Source: Trichostrongylus colubriformis (taxonomy: Eukaryota > Nematoda > Chromadorea > Rhabditida > Trichostrongylidae). From it: 64,000 nt of DNA. This document shows, in pieces, positions 38,436 through 49,310 of this stretch; position 1 is the first letter of the stretch, and each line of letters begins with the position of its first letter. The notes under the pieces are model-generated. The model had not been told where the DNA came from. It saw only the letters and a program-made list of their open reading frames with translations, and searched no databases. The position numbers and the translations under genes are program-made. The stretch covers positions 4,402,001 through 4,466,000 of the forward strand of contig OZ022259.1 in NCBI GenBank assembly GCA_963978905.1. The letters run 5' to 3'.

Positions 38436-41400
38436 GATGAAATCCAAGTCCCAAGCCTCGTCCCATGTGGGTCGTTTCACGTGCAATCTCGTACTGACGA
38501 TCCAACTCACGCATCATTTTCTTCTGTTTTTCACTTTCCTCTTTGAGTCGATTGCTATCTTCCTGTAACACAAAAAACCTTAACAAAAGGTACCACATAA
38601 TGACGCAAACACAGTTCGCGATCGTTAATACAATAACGCCAGGGTGTGTACCCCTGAAGGAATCATCCACGGAAAATTCATAATTCTAACTCGTCTTGAA
38701 ACTATTCTAGATACATGAACAGAACACGAAATGAACCATTTCCACCATTACAAACAGAAATCGAAAACCTCGAAGAAGAGCAAGTCGTTTGGATCTTCAC
38801 CTCACTTCCCGTCCCAACATCTGAAAAGCCGTCAGCGGCCAGAGCCAGTTCAAATCTTCGCACCCGGCGTTGATTTACTTCTCCCTCTGCATCCCTGTCC
38901 CGTGACTGTTCCCTCTTTGCTCCTCAGCTGTTTGGCGTTCAAACCCACTCGGACGCCTCACCCCGTGGGCAGTCACTCGAAGAGCTCTACCTCAATTAGA
39001 GTCTCGCATATGAGCGTGAAACTTTGCATTCGGCCCTTGATAAACAATTATAGCATAAATATGTGGATAACAGAAGAGCTCCAATTTCCGTGGACGATTC
39101 CTTCAAGTTAGAATTTCGAATAGCGGTGTGTAGCAAGTGAGCTATAGGTGCCAAATGTAGTCGGGTCCTCAACTGAAATGCTTAAGACGCTATATACTAT
39201 AGCTGTCGGGTGATCGCTTCAAAACCCAACTACATATGGCGACTCCAGCCCACAAGCATCCCGTCTTATGACGAACGCTGTGAAGAGAAATTTTAAGTTT
39301 AGGGTGCAGACGAACGCGTCAGCTTGGAGCTGCATCATGGTGGGGTGCAGAGGAAAGGTCGAAAAAATAGAACATTCGATTGGGAAAAAGCTATAGTTGA
39401 CCGCTACGGAATCAGGAAACATCGATCAGAAGAATCTCCAGCAAAGCAAAGATCATGCAGCCGAACCTAGCTTAGTCCATAGAACCATTTCTTGAAGGCA
39501 CACCTTGCGTCAATCAGTTTGATTTGACCCTCCTCCTAGACAGTAGATCCTTAAGTGAATAAGTAGGTTGCTACCTTTTTGCGCCGCCACAATGGACCAT
39601 GACGGAGTCACATCCGCACAAAACCAAACTAGACATGCCCATTTGAGCTCCTTATTGGTCACTTGAGCTAAAACGGCGTGGTTAGCTTAGGTGCGAGCGG
39701 ATGTGGCCCGTGATGGCACACCGGTGCGGCGCGAAAAAAGTCACACTGGATATCCAGAATCGAATGTCCCAAGAAGACCTATCTAAGTCCACTAATCTGA
39801 TTGTCGCGAGGAAACTTTTAACTCGAACTGCAGGGGAGTTGATTGCGAGGAACAACTGAAGCCTAACAAAACTTATATTTGATAGAAAAATTAATTTCCG
39901 AAAAGAGTGACATGCAAAATGGATCGAAAAAGTAAATAGCACCACATAGAACTCACCGTGACCGCTTCCACAGGAGGAACATTTTTAATGCCCATTAGCT
40001 TCAAGAATTTGTTTGCTTGTTCACCGGCCACACCACTTGCTGTGATTGCGCTTGACCATAAGCCAACATTTTTGTCTTGACTGGGTGCTGCTGACGCAGA
40101 AGCCTCCGCATTGCTCCCTTCACCGGCTCCGTTGCCTTCCTGAAACAGAAGTTTTTCGGAAACGCCCTGCATCGTTCCGTTTATTCGAACCTCTTTCTTC
40201 GCTCCTGACTTCGACCACAACAATTTTCGCTGCTTTGCAACCTCTTCCGCACTTGGACGAATATCCCAGGTCGACCGATCCTCTCTGAATGATCATTTGT
40301 GCGATGAAAATGTCGAACTGAGTGCGAAAAAATACCTGTCCATATTCCTATTCCTCCCTTTCCAACCACCTTCACGGCCATCATTTCGGTCACGTCCACC
40401 ATACCGAAAACCGCCGTCGTTACCGCCACGGCCACCGCAGCGTCGCATGCCGCCGTCACGGTCCCGTCGATCATCTTTCTAAAATCCAGCACTCGGCGAC
40501 GTGGTCCGACGTTGCTGCATCCACCAGTGATGCAGCTGAGACCAAACCACAACATTAGTTTTCTAGAAGTGTACCGCCTGCGCCGCAAGCACTACCAAAT
40601 GATATCACAATGATGTTGCTATCAAGAAAAAATAATAACATAACTATTATGGTTCAGCTCAATTAGTAACTTCTCACAAGCCAAAACTGCGTTCGGGCTT
40701 TTTTAACGAAGTTGACCTACTCGCTCAAGATAAAAGCAAGTGAGGCCGAAGCTGCCGCATAACGTCAAAACAATGCGCATAGTGGCAAGTAGGCAACTTT
40801 TCGCATATATTACTCAGGCGTGAATACTGTTTCTACCCGCGCAAGTTGCTTTTTTTTTTTGAAACACGTTTATGTGGTTCACATGAGTAATATGAAGCAT
40901 TAACTGCAAATTCAACATGAAATTCAGATAAAGGGCAAAAATTGCTGCAGCCTGCGAAAATAATATCTTTCACTATTCCACTGCTCTTATAACTTCAAGG
41001 TTCAGAAAACTTAATATAAATTTAATTAAAAAGAGACATAAACAAAAGTAAAGTAATAAGGAAAAACAACTTCTGAAAATGGGTACCCTTTGAAATCGAT
41101 CCTTTTCATCCCAACTGCGACGACGGTAATCATCGCGACGTCTATCGTCATCACGGCTCCATCCACTTCGACTACCTCGGTGACCGTCACTATCCGACCT
41201 TCCATTTTCGTAATCATCTCTACGTGGTCTTCTGAAGAGAGAAAAACTATAATAGAAAGGGTCAGGTGGATTTAACGAGCATCATCTTGAAACTACTAAT
41301 GAATCTCCTTTTTCCAACAGTGTGATGCTAACACTTAGGAGCACACGGTAAGGTCGCCATCAGACTTTGCGATTTTGCGACTCGCACTTTCGCACGCAAT

Positions 41401-42443
41401 ACTACGACCTTGAGATTGTGCAATGCCGCAACTATGCTTGCGGAGCCGCGACACCGTGAAATCACAAAGTTTGACGGCGGCCTAAAGGACACAGAACAAA
41501 GAAAGGAATAAACCTAGTAATGAAACTAAAAGATGAAAAGGAGAAGAACAGAAGATAAGTTTTAACACTGTTTCGCATATGCTTTCAGACGGAGGCTAAA
41601 TATTACAGGATAACCTCCTGCTGTGCTCATCAGTAAGGAAAAGGGGCAGTATGCTTCCAAGAACATTCCTTCACGAAAAAAGGTTAATTGTTGAGTAAGG
41701 AGCGATGTTCCGAATGAGCTAAGTAACGTGTAGAAGGACCGGAAAATGGACGAATGCGCACCACTACCACGCATGCAGCATTTGGGTAAGCGACTTTTTA
41801 CGAGAAAGATTCGATTTTATGAAATCGCAAAACTTGGTACATTCCTCCTAGTGTGAAAATAAATGACTTTTAAATGAAGAATAACTGATGAGTTAACTAG
41901 TGCCGCTCACTTTCAATAGACACTGGTAATAAGTGTTGAAAAACAAAACTTCAAAAGACGTAAAACTTACTTGCTTGATCCCTCACGTTCCTCACTATCA
42001 ACACACTTCTTCGAGCGTCGACCATCATCGGCATCACTGTGTTTTTTTGTTCGGCGACTATCATCAGATTTGTCCTCATCCTTCTTCGACTTTTCTGAGC
42101 GCTCTTCCCGACTATCACGACGATCACGGCGATCGTCACTGTTTCGTTTGTACAGTTTTTCCTCTTTTCGGTCTTTTCGTTCTTCAGACCTTTTGTTGTC
42201 CTTCTTGTCAGCATCTCTGCGTTCTGATTTCTGCTTCTTCTTCTCCTTTCCTTCAGAAGAGTCCGATTTTTCTGAGCATTCCACAGACTCTTTCGACTTC
42301 TTTGCTACTGCCGATTCGTCACTGTCTCCGCCTGATATATCCATATCAACCTCTTTCGCTTCGTCGTCAGACGACTCGAACTTGGTCTGAAATGGAATAA
42401 TATCTTCCATTTCATATGTGAGAGCATAAGTTGAAGCAGACAT
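38431..42443 (-). CDS. rsrc-2: Arginine/serine-rich coiled-coil protein 2 orthologue
   Basis: Minus-strand exons: 42443-41971, 41231-41087, 40478-40336, 40284-39957 and 38562-38431. All splice sites are GT/AG, all phases agree, and the sum is 406 codons plus stop. The N-terminal 150 residues are acidic then Lys/Arg/Asp/Ser-rich (RDRRDSREERSEKSKKDEDK), followed by Arg/Gly-rich segments. The C-terminus is diagnostic: RKLLWSK near residue 270, KFLKLMGIK at about 346-354, and a final LDRQYEIARETTHMGRGLGL with terminal GFHQ. These match the C-terminal SMAP-type domain and end motif of RSRC2, a nuclear protein linked with splicing factors (family knowledge). The start is uncertain: ATG at 42443 or 42410 is open, but ATTCCATTTCAG just before 42386 could be an acceptor for an unseen first exon. 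The last intron (1.4 kb) contains a MITE fragment and element C. Confidence 0.87.
38740..39107. mobile_element. Long MITE subfamily copy (intronic)
   Basis: Shares in order AAATCGAAAACCTCGAAGAA, TCCCTCTGCATCCCTGTCCC, GTGAAACTTTGCATTCGGCC and the family A end motif TCCGTGGACGATTCCTTCAA at the right. The left end lacks the terminal repeat, so the copy is truncated. The 126-codon frame inside is not conserved in the copies at 10, 15.5 and 55.7 kb. Confidence 0.65.
39560..39740. mobile_element. Element C, copy 2 (intronic)
   Basis: TTTTTGCGCCGCCACAATGG on the left and GGTGCGGCGCGAAAAAAGTC on the right form inverted sub-termini, with CACATCCGCACAAAACC and GCGAGCGGATGTGGCC further in. Related to the elements at 21.6 and 54.5 kb. 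Confidence 0.55.
41352..41482. mobile_element. 131-bp MITE with TAA target duplication (intronic)
   Basis: Left GGTCGCCATCAGACTTTGCG and right CACAAAGTTTGACGGCGGCC are inverted repeats. TAA flanks both sides (41349-41351 and 41483-41485), as for the 36.9-kb element. A half copy ending GAAGTCTGTCGGCGGCCTAG lies near 46333. Confidence 0.75.
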
Positions 42444-44079
42444 ATTCAAGCACCGTGTCAGAGTAAAGTTGCGTTGCCTGCCACGACAGGCACATCCGGG
42501 AGATGCTATATGACAACCCAACCACCCCCCCCCTGTTCCCTTTTGTCAAAATTCGATCTTCTTTTGATAGGCAAATATATGTCCTTTCCCAACATGCAGA
42601 TGAGGTTAGCCTCGTATACATGACCATCTTGAATCTTGGAAAATTTCAGATCAAAATATTACTGGTTATTCGATATCTAGGAATCTTCGACGCAATCCTG
42701 TCCTAGTATATCGTTAAGACACGATTCCGCAATGCAACGTGCAGCTATGGCGCGTGTCTTGGGAACCGTATATACTTGGTCTCAAAGCGGTTGCAGCGTA
42801 CATGGCAATCGCTTTGGGACCAACTTCAAACGGCACCTTAGCTCACATGCATCCTTCGCAGCCAGTGTACAAAATTCTATCCTAACGATACTAATTGTTT
42901 GTGCAGTCAACCACTTGCACAATCATATTCCATTCTCTATGTCATCGTGCATCTGATGCGAACAAAAATAAGTTAACGGTGAACAAATGATATACCGAAG
43001 CAGTTTTTGAAATGGTGATCTGAGCCAAACGGCACCGAAGATGCCTCACAGTCAGAGAAGCTCCAAAATAACCTATTTGCATAGCCATACCTATCCCTGG
43101 GAGGATAAACAACGAACGACACAAAAGTAAAACGTTTCCTGAACTTCTCGAATTTTCCGTTTCATGTCTTATTCAGACACTGAGTTCTCTCCGACTCAAG
43201 CCATAGGACATATCTACTCGGACTCAGACAGAAAAGCAGCACCACTCACTCAGAAGTATCTCCTTTACGGTTTTATTTTAATCTGTGGATAGAAATTTCA
43301 TGTTCATATGCTATCAACCTCGGCAGTGATTGATTTTCGGTATTCTGTAATGATACAAAGTCTTAGCTCACAGTCATCACTTCGTATCATTTCCCCTCCC
43401 TTTATTCTTTTGATTGAGCTGTATGAGAGTATAGACGCATTGATCTGGAATGAGCCCTCCACTTCAACAAACAGCCCTATTTCTTCATAAAGGCTATCCA
43501 TTCGAAGTGATAAAATGCCAGTTATCTCAACTATTTTAATAACAAATTCGAAGATTTTACAAATGTGGCGGAGCCGTCGCCTTAGTGGTATAAGTCAATC
43601 ATCACCCAATCGCGTCTTTTTGCCCAGTTAAGCTAAGCCTCATGCAAACTTGGGTTTTTCCTAAGTCAACGAAGTAATCCCCTATTTTAGCTACAACATA
43701 GGTTCAGCTATTTCCAATGAAAACGCTGCCGTCCTTAAGATTGATTCACGAATAAATATTAGACCCCATTTCACTTCAAGGCCCAGGGCATTGAGTAAAG
43801 GAAACAAACAGTGCGTTAGAACTGACACACCGATACGGTTGCAATAACCTTGAACCAACTTTTTACGCTTTGAAAACAGTGAGACTTTACTATGTTTTAT
43901 ATCAATTAAAATATTTGGCACTATTAAAATATCACTAGCCCAGACACCGCGATTTAGTCAAAAAATAATTTTTGCTGAAACTCCAGCCAGGGGGTTGTTC
44001 CGGGTGCGATCACGAATATGACATCCTTTTTGATGCTGGTCCCAATTTGGTGCAACTACTGTCTTTCACCAGTTTCGTT
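42444..44079. other. Upstream of RSRC2-like gene, no gene called
   Basis: Possible promoter and 5' leader of the gene to the left, but no defined motif was seen. 42725-42850 resembles a dispersed element (GCAATCGCTTTGGGACCAAC, with its inverse nearby). A 65-codon minus frame at 43304-43501 reads like protein (YEEIGLFVEVEGSFQ) and contains an internal acceptor-like TTCCAG, but could not be linked. Confidence 0.4.
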
Positions 44080-44083
44080 TTAA

Positions 44084-44571
44084 AGGCACATTCCAGGATT
44101 ATTGAGATATCACATCTTCTGCCGTGGATGGATAGTTCGACCTAAGCCACGTAGGCTGTACCTTTACCGAGGCGTGGATGTCAGCTCCTGGAGCGTGCAG
44201 AGCCAAAGAATCTAGCGCAACTGCTCGGCCCCGCCCGCCCCAGCCGGAGATGTGCTGCAAGTGTTCCGGTGCCTAGTGTGGGGTCAGGTCACTCAGTAGT
44301 GGGTTTACTTCACGAGGCGATTGGTTTACTGCCAATTTCAAGATCTTGGCTAGTAGCTGGTCTACCTATGTCAAAGATAAGAGTCGAAGAGTAAAGGCAG
44401 ACCCCGGCTGGGGTGGACGGGGCTGAGCTGTTGCGCTAGATTCTTAAGCTCTGCACGCTCCAGGGACTGACACCCACGCCTCGGTAAAGGTACAGGTACG
44501 TGGCTTGGCTTGGGTCGAACCATCTATCCACGGCAGGAGATGTGACATCCTGATAATCCTGGAATGTGCCT
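44084..44571. mobile_element. TTAA-flanked inverted-repeat element, 488 bp
   Basis: Terminal repeats begin AGGCACATTCCAGGATTATT and end AATAATCCTGGAATGTGCCT-like (ATAATCCTGGAATGTGCCT). Pairing extends about 170 bp with scattered changes, past CACATCTYCTGCCGTGGAT and GACATCCACGCCTCGGTAAA-type blocks. TTAA is present on both sides (44080-44083 and 44572-44575). A TTAA duplication is the hallmark of piggyBac-type insertion (family knowledge), so this is a candidate non-autonomous relative. No transposase. Confidence 0.8.
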
Positions 44572-44575
44572 TTAA

Positions 44576-46510
44576 TTGTCATTCAGGGGCTACTCAAAAT
44601 GCTGATAACGGATATGACACTGGCTTTCAGCGAAGGGGCCGTTTGGCTCAAAAAGTCATGTTCAGTTTTGCTTCATCATTGCTGCAGTGCTGATGTAACC
44701 GGAGAGCTTTCATCCGATACTATTCTACAGTCATTATCTTGCACATTCGAGCGTATTTCGGCTAGCCCTCAATGAAGAAGGAAAGCCTTCCTTCCTTCTT
44801 GAGGCTAATCGGAGCTTAGGGAAACAGAGTGGTGCCCTATTATGTTAGCACCGTACTTGAAGCTGGCTAGCGCTTCAAACATATGTGATGCGAACAGCAA
44901 ACCAGAAACCCCCCTGGCCTGAGTTTCAGCGATATTGGTGAGTATGAATTGCTTCATCAACTTTGTGTAATTGTACTAAATTGGCACAAACGACGAAGAC
45001 GTATGTCATATCCGTGATCTCGAAGTTGAATTATTATTGGATAAATTACAAATCTTCCTCAGAAGTTATAAAAGACTTTTTGGTGAAAATCAGAGCTAGC
45101 AGAAACTTGAACGAAAAGAGAAACAGACTGCTGTGCCTGTTTCTGCTTTTCTAGATATTTTATCAGTTCTGACTCTAACCAGAAAAACTGACAGAATTTG
45201 AAAAGCTGTAAAGTGATATAAAAAAAGCTGTTAAAAATTTGCAGTACACTAACTGATGGTTCTCTCCATCAGGATCACTAAGTACTAACCTTTGAATTGA
45301 CTGACATGGAGGATATTAGGCGTTAATAAAAAAATAAGAAAAAGAACATCTAAAGGACTATAGTGAACATAAAATACACCCATTTTCGAACCCTTTTACA
45401 AATTAGGTCTTAATAGACTGCTTTGAAGTACTGACAAAAGGCGCTGTCATTTGCCGAAGAATCAATGTAAGGTATGGCAACTAGTTACCACATGTGGTTC
45501 CAAATTCTGGTTCATTACAAAAAACGTGAAAACGATGCACCCTCCCGGCAAATACATTGGCACTGATATATCATGAATACTAAACACCATAAATAAGCGT
45601 AAATGGAAAACAAACAAAATAAGATCACTCACGTGTGGCATCTGAACAAAGATGTGTGGTGGCTGGAGTGGCAGTTTTTATGTGAACGTAATGCTGTTGC
45701 AAAAGGGCAGTACATTTCGATTGGAGCATGAAACTGCCAAGTAATTTAAAAACGGCTAACACCAGTACTTTATACAACATTCTTCAGAATTTTTTTTTGC
45801 GACTCTTTTTTCTTACACAATATCCACGAATGTAACAGCAGTGAAACTACCATCAGGTGCTGTGTGAGCAAAAAAAAAAGAGGTAGAAAAAATAAAACTT
45901 TCAGAGGACAGCAAAGAATGGAAGTGTTATGTTAGGCTAAAATTCATATATCCCCGTCCTTTCACATGAAAAAGCATCTGCCACTATCTGTTGTAGGAAT
46001 GAAGTCGTTTAAGCATAGCTTTGCACGTCTTTACGCGCAGGGCCGCCGTCAGAATGCAATTTTGCGGTATTACAATTTAACCTTTTTAGTTTTCTCTCCA
46101 CCTCAATTCACCGATGAGCCTCGGGGGTGGATAGGAAACACAGTGGTTCGTATGAGAATAGAGGCGAAACGAACCACCTACTAATTTATGAGATTTCCAT
46201 TCCTATACTCCTTATCTTTTTTCATTCTCTTCTTTTGCGGCGCACGCGGAGTTACGGCATCGCACTATCTCAACGTCGTAATATCGCTAGCGAAAGTTGG
46301 ACGCTGCAAATCGCGAAGTCTGTCGGCGGCCTAGGCGTTCTTGCGACATAAACGTGCAGTCGTGTCTCCCCTCTGACCCACATTGACCCATTGTCAGAAG
46401 TGCTGGGTGAAGAAAATTTCATAGCTGTGGTGAGGAAATAGAAAATGGCAAACATATACCTTATTAAGCAAATCATAAAATACAAACCATGACAATCTCA
46501 TTTAAGTTAA
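44576..46510. other. Intergenic, A/T-rich, no gene recognised
   Basis: Short frames (44505-44775, 44963-45154, 45966-46351) have no linked splice sites. 46225-46333 includes a half copy of the TAA-type MITE. Otherwise nothing is seen. Confidence 0.45.
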
Positions 46511-46938
46511 AGGAATCGTGCACGGAAAAATGAATTTCTCTGTTACCCTATATTTATGTTGTATCTGCCTAATAGGGATAGCATGCAAAGTTTCCAAAGT
46601 TTCACGCGGAAAAGTGAGAATCCGGCTAACTATAAGATACAGCTCCTCAAAATGGTGACCGAGGGAGCGGAGCTTCAAAGTAAATGTCCGTCGCGGTCGC
46701 AGACGCGTAATAGGACTGTTTACGTAACTTTCTGTTCCCACTGTGCGCCTCCGATCGCGGCGGACGACGGGGCGGGCATTCAATCCAGGGCCACGCCCCT
46801 CCGATCACCATTTTGAGGAGCTGTATCTTAGCCAGATTCTCACTTTTTGCGTTAAACTTTGCATGCGACCCATATTAAGCAAATACAACATAAATATATG
46901 GGTAACAGAGGAACTCATTTTTTCCGTGCACGATTTCT
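46511..46938. mobile_element. MITE family A, copy 5
   Basis: AGGAATCGTGCACGGAAAAA at the left and TTTTTTCCGTGCACGATTTC at the right. The sub-terminal CTGTTACCC-TATATTTATG and CATGCAAAGTTT blocks repeat in inverse. The GC-rich centre is itself inverted around about 46725. Flanking TTAA/TTGA do not match exactly. Confidence 0.87.
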
Positions 46939-47201
46939 TTGAGAACTAAAACCACTCAACAATCGCCTAAATAATGACAGTAATAGCAAGATATACAAAT
47001 AATATGCATAAACACCGGACAGCAATTAACCAGCGACTGATACTGTTAGGACTATGTAGTAAAGGTTTCCGCCACACGGCATGCCGTGTGGCGGAAACCT
47101 ATACTACATTTCGTGGAGTTGATGGTGTCGTATGGGTTGTGTCCTAAAGCGAGTACAGCGTCCTGCGCTTCAGAGCGATCACACCGCATCAGGAGCAGTA
47201 A
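46939..47201. repeat. Repeat K with a perfect 38-bp palindrome
   Basis: From the end of the MITE to about 47200 the sequence recurs inverted at 56040-56287, including CAATTAACCAGCGACTGATA and ATGGTGTCGTATGGGTTGTG. 47063-47100 is a perfect 38-bp palindrome (arm AGGTTTCCGCCACACGGCA); the 56-kb copy keeps only one half plus a partial arm. A more diverged copy lies near 51.9-52.3 kb. Confidence 0.8.
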
Positions 47202-47372
47202 GGCCGCGTTCATACCTTGCGATGCCGGCGGCAGAGCGTGGCTGCGTGTCTCTGCGTCTCCGCCCGTGCCGCTTCGCCTCGCTGCCGGCGTCGACTGTGC
47301 ACCTCCCCAGTGCCACTCTACCTCGCCTGTGAACGCAGCTACCCCCTGCCGGCACAAAGTATGAACTCGGCC
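47202..47372. mobile_element. 171-bp MITE with TAA target duplication
   Basis: GGCCGCGTTCATACCTTGCG at the left and CACAAAGTATGAACTCGGCC at the right. TAA on both sides (47199-47201 and 47373-47375). The interior is GC-rich and inverted (GGCAGAGCGTGGCTGCG and relatives). Same ends as the 36.9-kb element. Confidence 0.8.
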
Positions 47373-47599
47373 TAAACAACGTACGGAGCACGCAGCTCGC
47401 ATGCATCGCGTGGCACGCCGCGTTGCGGAATCCCGTTTTAACGACATACACCCAATTTTTCGGTTGTTAGTTATAAAACAGTTACCTAAGTAGTGCCTTA
47501 GTGATACGAAAAGCTGAGAATATCTAAGCGGAGCAAAATCCTCAAACAATCGCGAGTATAATCAAAGACAGTGTACCTGCTTATCGACGACAAGCAAGA

Positions 47600-47994
47600 A
47601 GAAACTAAAAAAGCGGTTCCATAAAATTCAAATTTTGTGAATTCGGCTCACACCAATTTTCATTTCATATGGCAATAAAAGACAGTGCCGAGATGGCAAC
47701 GACATAAACGAGACTTATTGAAAACAATAAACGGTCCTGTGATGGTCCATGAAAATAAAATTTCGTGGAGAGAACGGCATCATCTGCTCTTTCATAAGAG
47801 TATCGAAGAAAAAGTTCGGGACATCAACGATATCAATGGGCAATCATCGCAAATAAAACATACCAGTTTCATGGTTCATGGAAAAATATGAAAACCAAAT
47901 TCTGTGAACACAAAGAAAAATCTCAGACCATAAATTATCGCCGAGGATTTAAAGAGCCGAGACGGCTCACTGACCATCACATCAAGCATCCATC
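47600..47994 (+). promoter_or_regulatory. Duplicated upstream region of secreted-protein gene
   Basis: About 350 bases before the ATG align with 53690-53992: shared blocks include GGAGAGARCGSCATCATCT, TTCTGTGAACACAAA, AAATTATCGCC and GACGGCTCACTGACCATYAC just before the start codon. The preserved block before both copies suggests promoter and 5' UTR sequence that moved with the gene. No TATA box is evident. Confidence 0.5.
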
Positions 47995-48874
47995 ATGGAA
48001 CGCTTAGTTTTCGCCCTCATTATCATCGGAGTTACACAGGTAAGCATCGGATTGTAACCCCCTTCACGCCAGGAATTCGCACCGCGGTGTGGGTGTACCA
48101 CGGGTGAGATGAGGCAACCTTACGCCGAAAAGTCGCTTTGCGCCGTCACACTCGCGGTGCCACAAGTACGACTTGCGAATCGATTGCCCTTGGAAGTCCG
48201 GTAGAGCGTGGCTGCGTCACCTCGCCCTTCTACCCATGCCACAGTGCCTCGCTTGAGGGCTGCCATGCGTTGCCACTGGCACTCGCACCTACCGCGCCTC
48301 TCGCCGCGGGCCGCCACGCGATTTTCCGGAGTAAGTAGCCTCACCCCAACGGGTGCCCTATGTGTTTGAGTTCCGAAGCAAATTTCGTTTTCCAACAATC
48401 GCTTCAGAACTCAACTACATGTGGTGTTTCCAGGTTGCACGCACCGCCTACCTCACAATACCGCGCTATGCGAAATGCTGACGTGAAAGTCATACTTATA
48501 GTTCGTATCTTGTCTTGGTTGGGGTGCTCAGTTTATTGGTGCCAAGAACCAGAAGAGCATCATTAGGTTCACGTGTAATTGATTATTTCCGGTAACTGGA
48601 AGAGGATACGAAACTGCCAAAATAACACTGATCACCAGCAGACCCTACAAGAGTCCGTCTATGGTGAAGGAGCACATGCACTTCTATCACAATGCAATAG
48701 TAAGGAACGCATTTCGATTCTTAATGCTCGAGCATTTGGAAGATCTGAGATTCATTTCAGGTCTCAATCGAGGGGAACTCTACACTTATCGGAGACTTCA
48801 AAGGCTTGTATCCAGCTAACGTTGGAGGCAAATTCGCCATGAAGTGGACTATCGACAACGCTAACTGCCATCAG
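47995..48874 (+). CDS. Small secreted protein, first two exons
   Basis: Exon 1 (47995-48039) encodes MERLVFALIIIGVTQ, a typical signal-peptide start, and ends at CAG/GTAAGC. Exon 2 (48761-48874) follows a strong acceptor (GATTCATTTCAG) in the same phase and reads VSIEGNSTLIGDFKGLYPAN, then VGGKFAMKWTIDNANCHQ, ending at CAG/GTTCAG. The donor of exon 2 is weak, but beyond it the sequence enters a dispersed repeat, so the exon probably stops there. The mature part begins right at the junction, as in many small secreted nematode proteins. A family D MITE sits in intron 1. Later exons may lie in the tandem array starting at 49.3 kb, but phases could not be settled. I do not recognise the family. 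Confidence 0.6.
48102..48347. mobile_element. MITE family D, copy 5 (intronic)
   Basis: Outer arms GGGTGAGATGAGGCAACCTT and AGTAAGTAGCCTCACCCC pair imperfectly. Inside, GTCGCTTTGCGCCGTCACAC and the CGCGGGCCGCCACGCGATTT side carry the family core. It lies in intron 1 of the secreted-protein candidate. Confidence 0.7.
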
Positions 48875-49310
48875 GTTCAGCATGGGGAGCAAGTGTCCAT
48901 TAGGACCATGCCACGAAATGCGGCGAGCGGTGCGATGCGTGCGAATCAGGGGTATCGTGTGTAGACGGGTCCTAAAGCGGTCCTAGAATAACATACAGGA
49001 CAGGGCAACTGCTATGGGGCACATCCCAGATGTCGAGGAAAATAGCCGTTCAAGTGCCACCCTTTGCGGATCACGGGGATCAAGTACAACTTCCCCCACC
49101 CCCCACCCCTCCCCACTCTTCTGGCTTCCACAATACCAGTAACTGTTGCCGGATTGTATCATTGCAATGTATCTTATTGCTATGTATTCTTACCTGAAAC
49201 AAAAAAAAAGATATTTACTTCAGATTTCCTCGCTGGAATTACCTGTGGAACACCCTCCGTTTTTCATCTGATTATTGAAAGTTAAGATTCTAGTGCTTAT
49301 TACTGACCCG
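48875..49310. other. Repeat-derived spacer
   Basis: Opens with CATTAGGACCATGCCACGAA and CGGGTCCTAAAGCGGTCCTA, a block that partly recurs near 52.1 kb. A C-rich tract follows (49090-49120). No exon recognised. Confidence 0.45.

Noticed and set aside
41933..42400. 139- and 155-codon plus-strand frames rich in Ser/Phe
   Set aside because: They are antisense shadows of the Lys/Arg/Asp-rich first exon of the RSRC2-like gene.
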